A DNA stretch of 12,867 nucleotides from Nanosynbacter sp. (GCA_015257705.1 JABZJR010000013.1:1-12867), one strand, 5' to 3'. Positions 1-7,862 are shown, counted from the first letter of the stretch. The notes: generated by a model from the sequence alone, not told the origin. Program-made: numbers and translations.

Positions 1-519
1 GCTGGAAACGTAACCTTAACGGGGTCAAAATTAAGTGTAGGCAAGAGTATAGTCATAAAGTCCTCGGGCGTAGTTAGGATTTCGGGCGACTTACTATACA
101 CAGACACGAATGATGTGAGTCAATTGCCACAACTAATTATCTACGCGAAAAATATTATCATAGAGCCTTCGGTTGGAGAGGTGAATGCTTGGTTGATTAC
201 TCAGAAAGACGGATATGTTAGTACTTGTGGTGCGGTGATTAATATTAATACCGGAAGTTGGCTGAGTGGTGTTTCTGATGTTTCTTGTGGCAAGCAATTG
301 AAAATCAACGGGCCAATTAAAACTGGGCGCTTGTTCTTGCGGCGAACATACGGTGGAAAGCATGCTTCATCTGCAAAGAATGACCCGAATATGCACCCTG
401 GAACTCCAGCAGAAATCATTAACTTAAGAGCTGACACTTATATTTGGGCTTACAATAATTATCGAAACACTGGCGCGATTAGTACGATGAATGTTCGCGA
501 ATTGCCGCCAAGATATTAA
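1..519 (+). CDS. C-terminal part of a Patescibacteria surface protein (5' end outside window)
   Basis: The frame is open from base 1 to the TAA at 517-519, so about 172 residues of a longer protein are visible and the GTG at 115 is not needed as a start. The fragment has alternating short hydrophobic strands with G/S/T/N turns (for example KSSGVVRISGDLLYT), as in beta-helical or other all-beta extracellular proteins. It carries two Cys (STCG and SCGKQLKING), then LRRT, PAEIINLRADTYIWAY and a terminal RELPPRY. I recall this arrangement (Cys-Cys, LxINGP, LRRTxG, PAEIxNLRxDxYxWAY, ELPPR at the end) from large uncharacterised Patescibacteria proteins. That is memory, not a search. It lies directly upstream of the pilus operon but has no clear terminator before the pilM promoter. 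A surface or pilus-associated role is inference. The N-terminal part, including any signal peptide, cannot be seen. Confidence 0.72.
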   Translation, partial: AGNVTLTGSKLSVGKSIVIKSSGVVRISGDLLYTDTNDVSQLPQLIIYAKNIIIEPSVGEVNAWLITQKDGYVSTCGAVININTGSWLSGVSDVSCGKQLKINGPIKTGRLFLRRTYGGKHASSAKNDPNMHPGTPAEIINLRADTYIWAYNNYRNTGAISTMNVRELPPRY

Positions 520-523
520 AAGT

Positions 524-552
524 TTGCAAATTAAAACGCTAATGTATATAAT
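524..552 (+). promoter_or_regulatory. Promoter of the pilM operon
   Basis: A perfect -10 hexamer TATAAT lies at 547-552 and a -35-like TTGCAA (4/6) at 524-529, separated by exactly 17 bp. Transcription would start near 559-560, only about 4-5 nt before the pilM ATG at 564. The stretch between the -10 and the ATG contains no Shine-Dalgarno sequence. It is the only convincing promoter in the 44-bp gap after the upstream gene. Confidence 0.65.
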
Positions 553-563
553 TATTATTAGTT

Positions 564-1610
564 ATGAAATTAGCAAAAGGGTTGGGCGAATTCTTCGGAC
601 TGGACATCGATACGAATGCGGTGCGGGTGGTTCAATTGTCTCGTACTGGCACGGGATGGAATTTATCGCATTACGGTTATACGCCAGTTGATTCTAAGAT
701 AACGAGCGGCGATTCTCCAGAGTCTAAGCGACGCTTGGGTGAGGCTATTATGACCGCCGTTGGTCAGGCTGGGATTAAGGCGTCCAATGTAGCTGTCGGT
801 TTGCCGTCAAATAAGACATTCTCGACTATTATTGATGTGCCAAAGGTTTCTGGGCAAGAACTAAAGGCGATGATGAAGTATCAAATTGACCAATATATTC
901 CAATGTCTTTGGATGAGGCAGAAGTTGACTGGGCTTTATTGGGTGATAGTTTGCATGCTCAGAATCAGTATGAGATTTTGCTGACAAGTACAGCGAAGTC
1001 TTACGCGGAAGAGCGTCTGGAGTTAGTTGAAAATCTTGGCTTCAATGTGATTGCCGAAGAGCCAAACGCTATTGCTATGGTTCGTTCTTTGTCAGCTACC
1101 GATTCTCAGGATGCGCGTTTGATTATCAATATGGGCGAAAATTCAACGGATTTGGCGGTCGTCTACAACGGGGCGCCGCGACTTATTCGTATGATTCCAA
1201 CTGGGCTTTCGTCTTTGGTTCGATCGGCGGTTCAGAATCTCAGTGTCCAGGAAGATCAAGCTCGTCAATTTATTTTGAAATTTGGTTTGGCGCCGGATAA
1301 ATTGGACGGTCAAGTGTTAAGAGCTATTGATTCAACTCTCGACAATTTTTCTTCAGAGCTGGTGAAATCTATAAAGTTTTTCCAAACTCGATATCCAAAC
1401 GTAGCAGTTTCTGGAATTCTGTTATCAGGATTTGGTTCAGCCATTCCGCAACTTGATGGATATGTGATGAATAAAACTGGAGTCCAGTCGATTACTGCAG
1501 ATCCGTGGCAGCGTGTTCAAGTTTCTCAGTCGGATCAACAGCAATTGGCACCGATTGCTTCAGAATTCGCTATTGCCGTAGGTCTGGCACAAAGGAGTAA
1601 TATATCATGA
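564..1610 (+). CDS. pilM: PilM, actin-like type IV pilus assembly ATPase
   Basis: 348 aa, the usual PilM length. PilM is a cytoplasmic actin/FtsA-fold protein that binds the N-terminus of PilN and links the pilus alignment complex to the assembly ATPases. Visible nucleotide-fold motifs are the first phosphate loop GLDIDTNAVRVV (residues 12-23), a second INMGENSTDLAVV (188-200) followed by IPTG (211-214), and a C-terminal GILLSGFGSAIP segment matching the adenosine-binding part of the fold. There is no signal peptide, membrane segment or Cys. The ATG at 564 keeps the family's short N-terminus, and there is no ribosome binding site before it, which fits a near-leaderless message. It is the first gene of the machine operon; its TGA stop overlaps the pilN ATG by 4 bp (ATGA). 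Confidence 0.93.
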   Translation: MKLAKGLGEFFGLDIDTNAVRVVQLSRTGTGWNLSHYGYTPVDSKITSGDSPESKRRLGEAIMTAVGQAGIKASNVAVGLPSNKTFSTIIDVPKVSGQELKAMMKYQIDQYIPMSLDEAEVDWALLGDSLHAQNQYEILLTSTAKSYAEERLELVENLGFNVIAEEPNAIAMVRSLSATDSQDARLIINMGENSTDLAVVYNGAPRLIRMIPTGLSSLVRSAVQNLSVQEDQARQFILKFGLAPDKLDGQVLRAIDSTLDNFSSELVKSIKFFQTRYPNVAVSGILLSGFGSAIPQLDGYVMNKTGVQSITADPWQRVQVSQSDQQQLAPIASEFAIAVGLAQRSNIS

Positions 1611-2332
1611 TTGAGATAAATCTTCTCCCAAATGTTAAGCGCGAGTTATTAAAGACTCGGGCTATGCGCAATCGAGTTATTTCGATATCGTTCTTAGTGG
1701 GCGGTGCTTCGATTGCGGCAGTAGTTGTTTTGGCGTTGATTTTGGGAAGCCAAATTGCAGCCGAGGCGGTCCAGAACGGAGTTATTAAAGATAGGAACGA
1801 TAAATTGATGGCGGTCGAAGATCTCAATAAGGTTGTAACGATTCAACATCAATTAACAAAGATCAATGAACAACATTCTGGAAAGAAGATTAATTCGAGG
1901 ATTTTTGATGTTGTAACGGCGGTTAATCCGGTTGCACCAAATAATGTTAGTTTTTCGGATATAAAAGTTAATCCTGAGTCAAAAACTATTACTCTGGAGG
2001 GTAGTGCGGTTAACGGCTATAGTGCGTTAGAGACCTTGAAGAAGACTATCTTGAATACGAAGGTCCAGACTACTGACGGCGATAAAAGCTCCGAGGTTAG
2101 CCTGACTAAGGAGATAAAAGATGGCGATACTAGTTTTGGAGAGAACTCAGAAGGTAAAAAAGTGCTGCAATTCTCATTCTCGTTTGAATATGCGGAAGAA
2201 TTATTAGCACCTGCAAATAACGGCACAGTTTCCGTATTGACGCCGACTGGTAAGGTTGATGTTACAGATTCACGTCAGGGAATCCCAGATAGCTTGTTTA
2301 AGAGTAACTCGAAAAAACAGGAGAAGAAATAA
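1607..2332 (+). CDS. pilN: PilN-like type IV pilus alignment protein
   Basis: 241 aa, bitopic inner-membrane protein. The N-terminus has the INLLP motif (residues 4-8), which in the PilN family inserts into PilM. One transmembrane helix spans about residues 25-47, followed by a helical stretch and an extracytoplasmic alpha/beta domain. The strand pattern ISFSDIKVNPESKTITLEG is better placed as VSFSDIKVNPESKTITLEG, about 113-131, and is typical of PilN/GspL ferredoxin-like domains. A polar, Lys-rich tail ends the protein and makes it somewhat longer than the 180-200 aa common for PilN. There are no Cys. The start is supported by AAAGGAG at 1591-1597, nine bases upstream, and by the 4-bp overlap with pilM. 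It is expected to pair with the next gene product, PilO. Confidence 0.87.
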   Translation: MIEINLLPNVKRELLKTRAMRNRVISISFLVGGASIAAVVVLALILGSQIAAEAVQNGVIKDRNDKLMAVEDLNKVVTIQHQLTKINEQHSGKKINSRIFDVVTAVNPVAPNNVSFSDIKVNPESKTITLEGSAVNGYSALETLKKTILNTKVQTTDGDKSSEVSLTKEIKDGDTSFGENSEGKKVLQFSFSFEYAEELLAPANNGTVSVLTPTGKVDVTDSRQGIPDSLFKSNSKKQEKK

Positions 2333-3000
2333 TGGCGACCGATAATAAAGAAGTTGCAATACGCAAGCGTCAACAGATTGATTCGTCAAAAAAGACTATG
2401 TTTATTTTTGTGGCTTCTGCGGCATTTTTGGCTGGAATTGCGCTTGTTGTGAGTATATTTTTGGTGCAGCAAATTGTATTTCATTCGAAGATTCTTCTGG
2501 AGAAGCAAAATACAATTTCTCGTCTAGATAAAAACCTGTCGTCGGTTGACGAGCTAAAGAAGAATATTAGAGTCTTAGATACGAATACTGCACTTAATTC
2601 TATAAAATCGAGTAGTGAGAGTAATGCTCTTCAGACAATATTGGACGCGTTGCCAGATAATGCGAACGCCGACGCTCTTGGTGCTTCATTGAAGAATAAA
2701 TTTATTGACACGACTACTGGTGTGACTATTCAAAATCTAACCGTTGCTCAATCTGGATCTGATAGTGAAAGCTCTGAGTCAACATCTGAAAATGCCATAT
2801 CATTTACTATGGAAGTGAGCGGTCCAGCTGAAAAATTGAAAGAATTGTTAACTAAATTAGAGGCGTCTATTCGAGTCATTGACCTGAAGACTGTGGAAAT
2901 CCAGCGAAATGAGGATAGATTGAGCTTGGTGGTTCGAGGTGTCGCTTATTACGAGCCAGCACAAACAATACAATTAGAGAATAAGGTGGTTAAGCCATGA
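2332..3000 (+). CDS. pilO: PilO-like type IV pilus alignment protein
   Basis: 222 aa, bitopic: a positively charged N-terminus, one transmembrane helix at about 22-47, a probable coiled coil (about 50-75), then an extracytoplasmic domain. A Ser/Glu-rich low-complexity linker (SGSDSESSESTSEN, about 141-154) precedes a conserved-looking C-terminal alpha/beta unit: ISFTMEVSGPAEKLKELLTK followed by an IDLKTVEI strand and a closing LSLVVRGVAYY strand. This is the usual PilO fold pattern. PilO forms heterodimers with PilN and sets the level of the PilC platform and ATPase. The start overlaps the pilN TAA by one base (TAATG) and has AGGAG at 2319-2323. Primary sequence in this family is poorly conserved, so the name rests on topology and position as much as on sequence. 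Confidence 0.82.
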   Translation: MATDNKEVAIRKRQQIDSSKKTMFIFVASAAFLAGIALVVSIFLVQQIVFHSKILLEKQNTISRLDKNLSSVDELKKNIRVLDTNTALNSIKSSSESNALQTILDALPDNANADALGASLKNKFIDTTTGVTIQNLTVAQSGSDSESSESTSENAISFTMEVSGPAEKLKELLTKLEASIRVIDLKTVEIQRNEDRLSLVVRGVAYYEPAQTIQLENKVVKP

Positions 3001-3227
3001 AGAAAACAGACATAGCAATGGTAATATTGATCGCGGGTGTGGGTGTGGCAATCGGCTATATTGTCGCCTCTAATATCTCGTTCTTAAAAGTCCCAGAATC
3101 TGGCACAAAAGTACAGACTATTCGAGAAATATCACCTGACGTCGAAAAGCCAAACCCAGCGATTTTTAATAATAATGCGATAAATCCAACTGTTGAAATA
3201 TTCGTAGGTCAAGATGCAGCCAAATAG
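2997..3227 (+). CDS. Small single-pass membrane protein of the pilus operon, function unknown
   Basis: 76 aa. It has MKKTD, then one transmembrane segment at about 6-25 (IAMVILIAGVGVAIGYIVA) with a Gly-rich small-residue face (G14, G16, G20) suited to helix packing. About 50 extracytoplasmic residues follow, ending in NPAIFNNNAINPTVEIFVG. I do not recognise a named family. It overlaps the pilO stop by 4 bp (ATGA), has AAGGTGG at 2983-2989 seven bases upstream, and stops 13 bp before pilB, so it is translated as part of the machine operon. PilP occupies this place in diderm pilus operons, but this protein has no lipobox Cys and no room for the PilP beta-domain. It may be a small partner of PilN/PilO, which is inference. 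Confidence 0.8.
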   Translation: MKKTDIAMVILIAGVGVAIGYIVASNISFLKVPESGTKVQTIREISPDVEKPNPAIFNNNAINPTVEIFVGQDAAK

Positions 3228-3240
3228 AGAAGGGGTGTAA

Positions 3241-5001
3241 ATGGCTTTACTGACGGACGACATCCAAGATAAGCTGATCGAGCTGCTCGTAAACGAGGGG
3301 CTTATTGAGAAGTCTGTCATTGATGATGCCTTAAAGCGTGCCTCTGAGAGTGGTAAGCCGTTATTTAGTTTGCTTAGCGAAGAGGGGCTGCTTGATAATG
3401 AGCTATTAGTTCATGGCGTAGCTCAAGTTTCGGGCGTGCCGTATGTCAATCTGTCGAATAGTGTTATTAGCCAGGATATTTTATCTCTATTACCGTCCGA
3501 CGTTGCTGAGAGATTTATGGCCGTGCCTCTAGCCGAAGTTCAGAATCGATTAGCGGTAGCGATGATCGACGCGAATAACGTTCAGGCGGTGGACTATTTG
3601 TCAAATCGCATCCAGCGTCCGATAAAAGTGTTCATGGCTTCAGAAGAGAGTGTCCGTCACGTCTTAGATCAATATAAGACTGACTTGTCATCTGTTAATG
3701 TGGCTGCGCAAGCTTCGCAGGAAGAGTCTTTGTCGGAAGCTGGCAATATCAAAACAATTGTTCAAGATTCACCGATATCGCGAGCGCTGTCGACAATTTT
3801 GGAGTACGCGGTAAAGAGTCACGCATCTGACGTACATATTGAGCCATTAGAGAAGGCTTTGAAGATCCGTTGTCGCGTTGACGGTGTTTTGCGTGAGATT
3901 ATGCAGCTCCCAAAGAGTATTGAGCCGGCGCTAGTTAGTCGTATTAAGATTCTTTCCAATCTGAAAATTGATGAGCATCGCATTCCTCAGGACGGTCAAT
4001 TTGCAGTTAACGTCGCAGGCAAAGAAGTTGACCTTCGTATCGCTATCTCTCCAGTTGTCTGGGGTGAACAAGTGGTTATTCGTCTGCTTGATAAGAGTGG
4101 AAGTTCTTTTAATCTGGAAGATATGGGCTATGCTGGGCGTGCGTTAAGGACGATTCGTAAGGGCATTAAGCGACCAAATGGAATGATTCTGACGTCGGGT
4201 CCAACTGGTTCTGGTAAGTCAACGAGTTTGTACGCGTTGATCAAGGAGATTAAGGATGACACTGTAAATATTGTGACACTTGAGGATCCGGTTGAGTATA
4301 AGATGGATGGCGTCAATCAGATTCAGGTGAACGCGGAAGTTGGCTTGACATTTGCTTCTGGGCTGCGCTCAATTTTGCGTCAAGACCCAGACATTGTGAT
4401 GGTTGGTGAGATTCGCGATAATGAAACAGCAAATTTGGCTATTCAGGCGGCCTTAACGGGGCACTTGGTTTTCTCAACACTTCACACTAATTCCGCCGCT
4501 GGTGTGTTGCCGCGTTTACTGGACATGGGGATCGAGCCGTTTCTTATCGCCAGCACGGTTAACACAATCATCGGTCAGCGTTTGGTGAGGCGAGTGGCGC
4601 GCCGTCGGGATATTTATCAATCGTCACCACTGGAAACGCAGGCAATTCGCGAGGCGGTTGGTGGATTATTGCCGCAAACAAGGGAGCAGGTTGCTCAATA
4701 CGCGCAAGATTTGGGATATGAAAGTTTGCCGCTAGCGACGCAGGCGTCGTTTGCCTTGGCAAAAGGAAAAGATACGCCGCAAACTCCTCGCGGCTATGCT
4801 GGGCGAGCTGGTTTGTATGAGGTCATGGATATTACTGAAGAGATTCAGAATTTGATTGTTAAGCGCGCAACCTCAGCGGAAATCCAGCGAATGGCAATTC
4901 AACAAGGGATGATTACGATGCGTCAAGATGGTTATCTGAAGGCGTTGAACGGAATAACGACAATAGAAGAAGTTAATAGAGTAGCGGCGGATACCGCGTA
5001 A
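3241..5001 (+). CDS. pilB: PilB/GspE-type pilus extension ATPase
   Basis: 586 aa, a hexameric cytoplasmic ATPase that powers pilin polymerisation. Domains in order are an N-terminal GspE/MshE-type domain (about 1-150), a PAS-like N2 domain with SHASDVHIEP (about residues 193-202), and the RecA-like ATPase core. The core holds Walker A GPTGSGKST (320-328), the Asp box LEDP (347-350), Walker B DPDIVMVGEIRD (382-393) and the His box TGHLVFSTLHTN (406-417). The C-terminal region keeps QRLVRR and GYAGRAGLYEV but lacks the four metal-binding Cys found between them in most PilB/GspE. The only Cys in the protein is in KIRCRVDG. The ATG is preceded by AGAAGGGGTG at 3228-3237. It is followed by pilT after 11 bp. 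Confidence 0.96.
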   Translation: MALLTDDIQDKLIELLVNEGLIEKSVIDDALKRASESGKPLFSLLSEEGLLDNELLVHGVAQVSGVPYVNLSNSVISQDILSLLPSDVAERFMAVPLAEVQNRLAVAMIDANNVQAVDYLSNRIQRPIKVFMASEESVRHVLDQYKTDLSSVNVAAQASQEESLSEAGNIKTIVQDSPISRALSTILEYAVKSHASDVHIEPLEKALKIRCRVDGVLREIMQLPKSIEPALVSRIKILSNLKIDEHRIPQDGQFAVNVAGKEVDLRIAISPVVWGEQVVIRLLDKSGSSFNLEDMGYAGRALRTIRKGIKRPNGMILTSGPTGSGKSTSLYALIKEIKDDTVNIVTLEDPVEYKMDGVNQIQVNAEVGLTFASGLRSILRQDPDIVMVGEIRDNETANLAIQAALTGHLVFSTLHTNSAAGVLPRLLDMGIEPFLIASTVNTIIGQRLVRRVARRRDIYQSSPLETQAIREAVGGLLPQTREQVAQYAQDLGYESLPLATQASFALAKGKDTPQTPRGYAGRAGLYEVMDITEEIQNLIVKRATSAEIQRMAIQQGMITMRQDGYLKALNGITTIEEVNRVAADTA

Positions 5002-5012
5002 AAGGAGGAAAC

Positions 5013-6083
5013 ATGAATAATCAAGAACTGCGAATTGAGATTTTGCTGGAAGAAGTCGTTAAGAAGCGAGCTTCGGACCTTCATATTCAAGTTGGTTTGC
5101 CGCCAATGCTACGAATTGACGGTGCGCTTATGCCAGCCGCCGGAACTCAGCCATTAGACGAGCCTGCGGTTGAGAGATTAGTGTTCCAGATTCTTGATGA
5201 AGATCAGCGACAGATTTTGCTAAAAGATAAAGAATTCGACTTTTCGTTTGCGTTTGGCACACTGGGACGATTCCGAGTTAACGCCTTTCATGAGCGTGGC
5301 AATTTGGCTGCAGCTCTACGTTTGATTCCAAATGAAATTAAGTCGGCGTCTGAACTGGGTATGCCGCCGGTTGTTAATACGTTTGCGGATTTTCCTCGCG
5401 GTTTGGTGTTGGTCACTGGTCCAACTGGTTCCGGTAAGTCAACAACTTTGGCGGCGCTGGTTGATAAGATCAATTCTGAGCGTTCACAGCATATTATTAC
5501 CATTGAAGACCCTATCGAGTTTACTCACAAGTCGAAAAAGTCAGTGGTAGTTCAGCGGGAAGTTCATTATGACACCTATTCCTTCTCTGCAGCTTTACGC
5601 TCGAGTCTTCGTCAAGACCCAGATGTTGTGTTGATTGGTGAGATGCGCGACCTTGAAACAATTTCGGCAGCGATTACAATTGCTGAAACTGGACACTTGG
5701 TGTTTGCGACTCTACACACAAACTCTGCTGCGCAATCAATTGACCGTATGATTGACGTGTTCCCGCCACACCAGCAGCCACAGATTCGCGCTCAGCTCAG
5801 TAATATTTTGATGGCAATTTGTTCGCAGCGACTAGTCCCGGCTATCGGCGGTGGACGAGTCGTGGCGGCAGAGGTTTTGATTGCTAATCCAGCGGTGCGT
5901 AACATTATTCGCGAAGGTAAATCTCACCAATTGGATGCCGTAATTCAGACTGGTGCTGACCAGGGAATGCAGACGATGGATCGAACTTTGGTTAATTTGG
6001 TGCAGAACGGTACGATTACGTATGATAGTGCTCGTGAATTTGCTGTCGATTTGACGGAATTTGAGAGGCTGATGAGGGGGTAG
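5013..6083 (+). CDS. pilT: PilT, type IV pilus retraction ATPase
   Basis: 356 aa, the standard PilT length, a hexameric ATPase that depolymerises the pilus and powers retraction and twitching. It shows the N-terminal PAS-like domain with RASDLHIQVG (residues 19-28), Walker A GPTGSGKST (136-144), Asp box IEDPIEF, Walker B DPDVVLIGEMRD, and the His box TGHLVFATLHTN. The C-terminal AVRNIIREGK matches the AIRNLIRE motif needed for retraction in PilT, and it separates PilT from PilB. There is no extended N-terminal GspE domain. The start is set by a strong AAGGAGG (5002-5008) four bases before the ATG. Having PilT next to PilB and PilC indicates a dynamic, retractable pilus rather than a simple type II secretion pseudopilus. 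Confidence 0.96.
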   Translation: MNNQELRIEILLEEVVKKRASDLHIQVGLPPMLRIDGALMPAAGTQPLDEPAVERLVFQILDEDQRQILLKDKEFDFSFAFGTLGRFRVNAFHERGNLAAALRLIPNEIKSASELGMPPVVNTFADFPRGLVLVTGPTGSGKSTTLAALVDKINSERSQHIITIEDPIEFTHKSKKSVVVQREVHYDTYSFSAALRSSLRQDPDVVLIGEMRDLETISAAITIAETGHLVFATLHTNSAAQSIDRMIDVFPPHQQPQIRAQLSNILMAICSQRLVPAIGGGRVVAAEVLIANPAVRNIIREGKSHQLDAVIQTGADQGMQTMDRTLVNLVQNGTITYDSAREFAVDLTEFERLMRG

Positions 6084-6086
6084 TAA

Positions 6087-7301
6087 ATGAAAAAATATGA
6101 TTACGAAGCCAGAGATAGCGCAAGTAATAAAATCGTTAAATCAGTTGTTCAGGCTGATAGTGAAAACGCTGCTGCAAAGCTTTTGACGACTCAGGGTTTT
6201 GTGCCGTTAAAAATTGAATTGCAAGACGATAAAACAAATTTCTTTGCGAGGTTTTCTGGTAGAATCACCACTAAGGATAAGGTTGTGTTTACTCGTCAGC
6301 TAGCAACTCTTATTGGGGCAGGGCTGCCTTTGGCGCAAAGTCTTCGAACAGTTCAGGAGCAGACTACGAATAAGCGCATGCAGGAAATAGTCCAGGAAAT
6401 TATCTCTGACGTTGAAGGCGGTAAATCCTTGTCCGATTCGTTCGCAAAACATCCAGAAGCTTTCAATAAAGTCTACGTAGCTTTGATCTCGGCCGGCGAA
6501 ACGTCAGGTACAATGGATGATTCGCTTAAGAGGTTAGCTGCTCAGCAGGAAAAAGAGGCTGCTATGATGAGTAAGATTAGGGGCGCTATGATGTATCCAT
6601 CAATTGTTTTGGTGGTGATTATCTTAGTTATCGGATTTATGTTATTTACAGTTGTTCCGCAAGTTGAGGGTCTGTATCGTGACTTAAATAAGGGGTTGCC
6701 ATTTGTAACTCTTATGATGATTAAAACGGCGAACTTTTTTAGTAGTCTTTGGTGGCTTGTTATATTGGCAATGATTATCGGCGGTTATTTCCTAGCACAA
6801 TATTTGAAAACTGAACAGGGAATTAGGACTAAAGACACCTTTAAGCTTAATGTCCCAATGTTCAAAGGGATGTTTAGGAAGATGTACATGGCACGATTTG
6901 CTAGAACTGGTCAAGTTCTTCTGAGTACTGGCGTGCCGATGCTTGATATGCTTCGTATTACGTCTGATGCTGTCAATAACGTGATTATTAGTGAAAGCAT
7001 ACTTCGTGCGTCAGATAAGGTAAAGGGCGGTAAGGCGCTCTCAGCTTCTTTATCTAATGAAGATTATTTCCTAGCAATGGTACCGCAGATGATTAAAATT
7101 GGTGAGCAATCAGGTAAAATTGATGAGATGATGGGTAAGACCGCTCAGGTTTATGAAGATGAGCTTGATGAGGAAATTCGCGCTTTGTCGACGATGATAG
7201 AGCCAGTCCTGATGGTCTTTTTGGCTATAGTTGCAGGTACGATGGTTGCGGCTATCTTGCTCCCAATTTATAGTTTGGTCGGTAATATTAATATTCGCTA
7301 G
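6087..7301 (+). CDS. pilC: PilC, inner-membrane platform protein (GspF family)
   Basis: 404 aa, the standard length. It is the polytopic platform on which PilB and PilT act. It begins with the YDYEARD strand seen at PilC N-termini. Two T2SSF repeats follow, at about 66-189 and 268-391, each with the conserved GETSG (137-141) or GEQSG (339-343) motif. Transmembrane helices are visible at about 172-190, 220-238 and 371-395. There are no Cys. The ATG follows the pilT stop by 3 bp with an AGGGGG-type ribosome binding site overlapping the end of pilT, so translation is probably coupled. It is the last gene of the machine operon; no intrinsic terminator is visible after it, so some read-through into the pilin gene is possible. 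Confidence 0.96.
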   Translation: MKKYDYEARDSASNKIVKSVVQADSENAAAKLLTTQGFVPLKIELQDDKTNFFARFSGRITTKDKVVFTRQLATLIGAGLPLAQSLRTVQEQTTNKRMQEIVQEIISDVEGGKSLSDSFAKHPEAFNKVYVALISAGETSGTMDDSLKRLAAQQEKEAAMMSKIRGAMMYPSIVLVVIILVIGFMLFTVVPQVEGLYRDLNKGLPFVTLMMIKTANFFSSLWWLVILAMIIGGYFLAQYLKTEQGIRTKDTFKLNVPMFKGMFRKMYMARFARTGQVLLSTGVPMLDMLRITSDAVNNVIISESILRASDKVKGGKALSASLSNEDYFLAMVPQMIKIGEQSGKIDEMMGKTAQVYEDELDEEIRALSTMIEPVLMVFLAIVAGTMVAAILLPIYSLVGNINIR

Positions 7302-7327
7302 ACTGACTTATATTTTTAGTGTATTAT
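7299..7327 (+). promoter_or_regulatory. Probable promoter of the pilin gene
   Basis: TAGACT (4/6 match to the -35) at 7299-7304 overlaps the pilC stop codon. TATTAT (5/6 match to the -10) lies at 7322-7327, with a 17-bp spacer. Transcription would begin near 7334 and give a leader of about 49 nt containing a clear ribosome binding site. It sits in the 81-bp gap between pilC and the pilin gene and explains how the pilin could be expressed above the machine genes. Confidence 0.5.
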
Positions 7328-7365
7328 AAACTTAAGCATTTTTGCGTAAATATAGGTAAACCATA

Positions 7366-7375
7366 GAAAGGTGGG
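7366..7375 (+). promoter_or_regulatory. Ribosome binding site fixing the pilin start
   Basis: GAAAGGTGGG lies seven bases before the ATG at 7383. An in-frame GTG at 7371 falls inside this motif and so cannot use it. The ATG at 7383 is therefore preferred, and it gives a leader peptide of normal prepilin length. Confidence 0.7.
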
Positions 7376-7382
7376 AAATCTA

Positions 7383-7862
7383 ATGACAAAAAAAGATAAT
7401 AAAAAAGGATTTACAATCATCGAGGTCGTCCTAGTCTTGGCTATTGCTGGACTTATCTTTGCGATGGTGTTTATCGCATTGCCAGCTTTGCAGCGTAGCC
7501 AGCACGACCAGTCAAGGAAGAATGACGCTTCAACAGTTGCCGCAGCTATTACCAATTGGAATTCAGCTAACCGTAACGGCGGTACGTTCAATGAAGAGTC
7601 TCTGCGTAAGTATGTCGATAAGCTTGATCAATACGACAAATCTTCAGAATTAAAGGTTGCTACACCTGGTGCTTCAATGTCAGTAGCTAGTAACGAAATC
7701 AAGGTTATGCGAGGTAAGAAATGTCCTTCTAGCACACCAGCTCCATCTGCTGATGATCCAGCAAACATAACTTTGCAAAACGGATCTTCACGCAACGCAG
7801 TAGTTGTAGTTCTATTGGAAAATAACGGTTCTCAAAAGCAATTGTATTGCCAGGACGTATAA
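7383..7862 (+). CDS. Type IV prepilin, probable major pilin
   Basis: 159 aa. A 9-residue basic leader ends in KKG, followed by FTIIEVVLVLAIAGLIFAMV. This is the class III signal, with cleavage after Gly9, Phe at +1 and Glu at +5 for PilD processing and N-methylation. The hydrophobic N-terminal helix is followed by a compact polar globular domain with two Cys (C114 and C156), the second four residues from the C-terminus. They could close a disulfide-bounded C-terminal loop like the D-region of other pilins. It is the smallest of the five pilins here, and the only one alone between its own promoter and a strong terminator. That is why I call it the major pilin. No experimental or similarity evidence is available to rank it above the minor pilins. 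Confidence 0.88.
   Translation: MTKKDNKKGFTIIEVVLVLAIAGLIFAMVFIALPALQRSQHDQSRKNDASTVAAAITNWNSANRNGGTFNEESLRKYVDKLDQYDKSSELKVATPGASMSVASNEIKVMRGKKCPSSTPAPSADDPANITLQNGSSRNAVVVVLLENNGSQKQLYCQDV

Noticed and set aside
115..117. GTG at 115 as the start of a 134-aa protein
   Set aside because: The same frame is open and similar in character back to base 1, and no ribosome binding site or promoter precedes the GTG.
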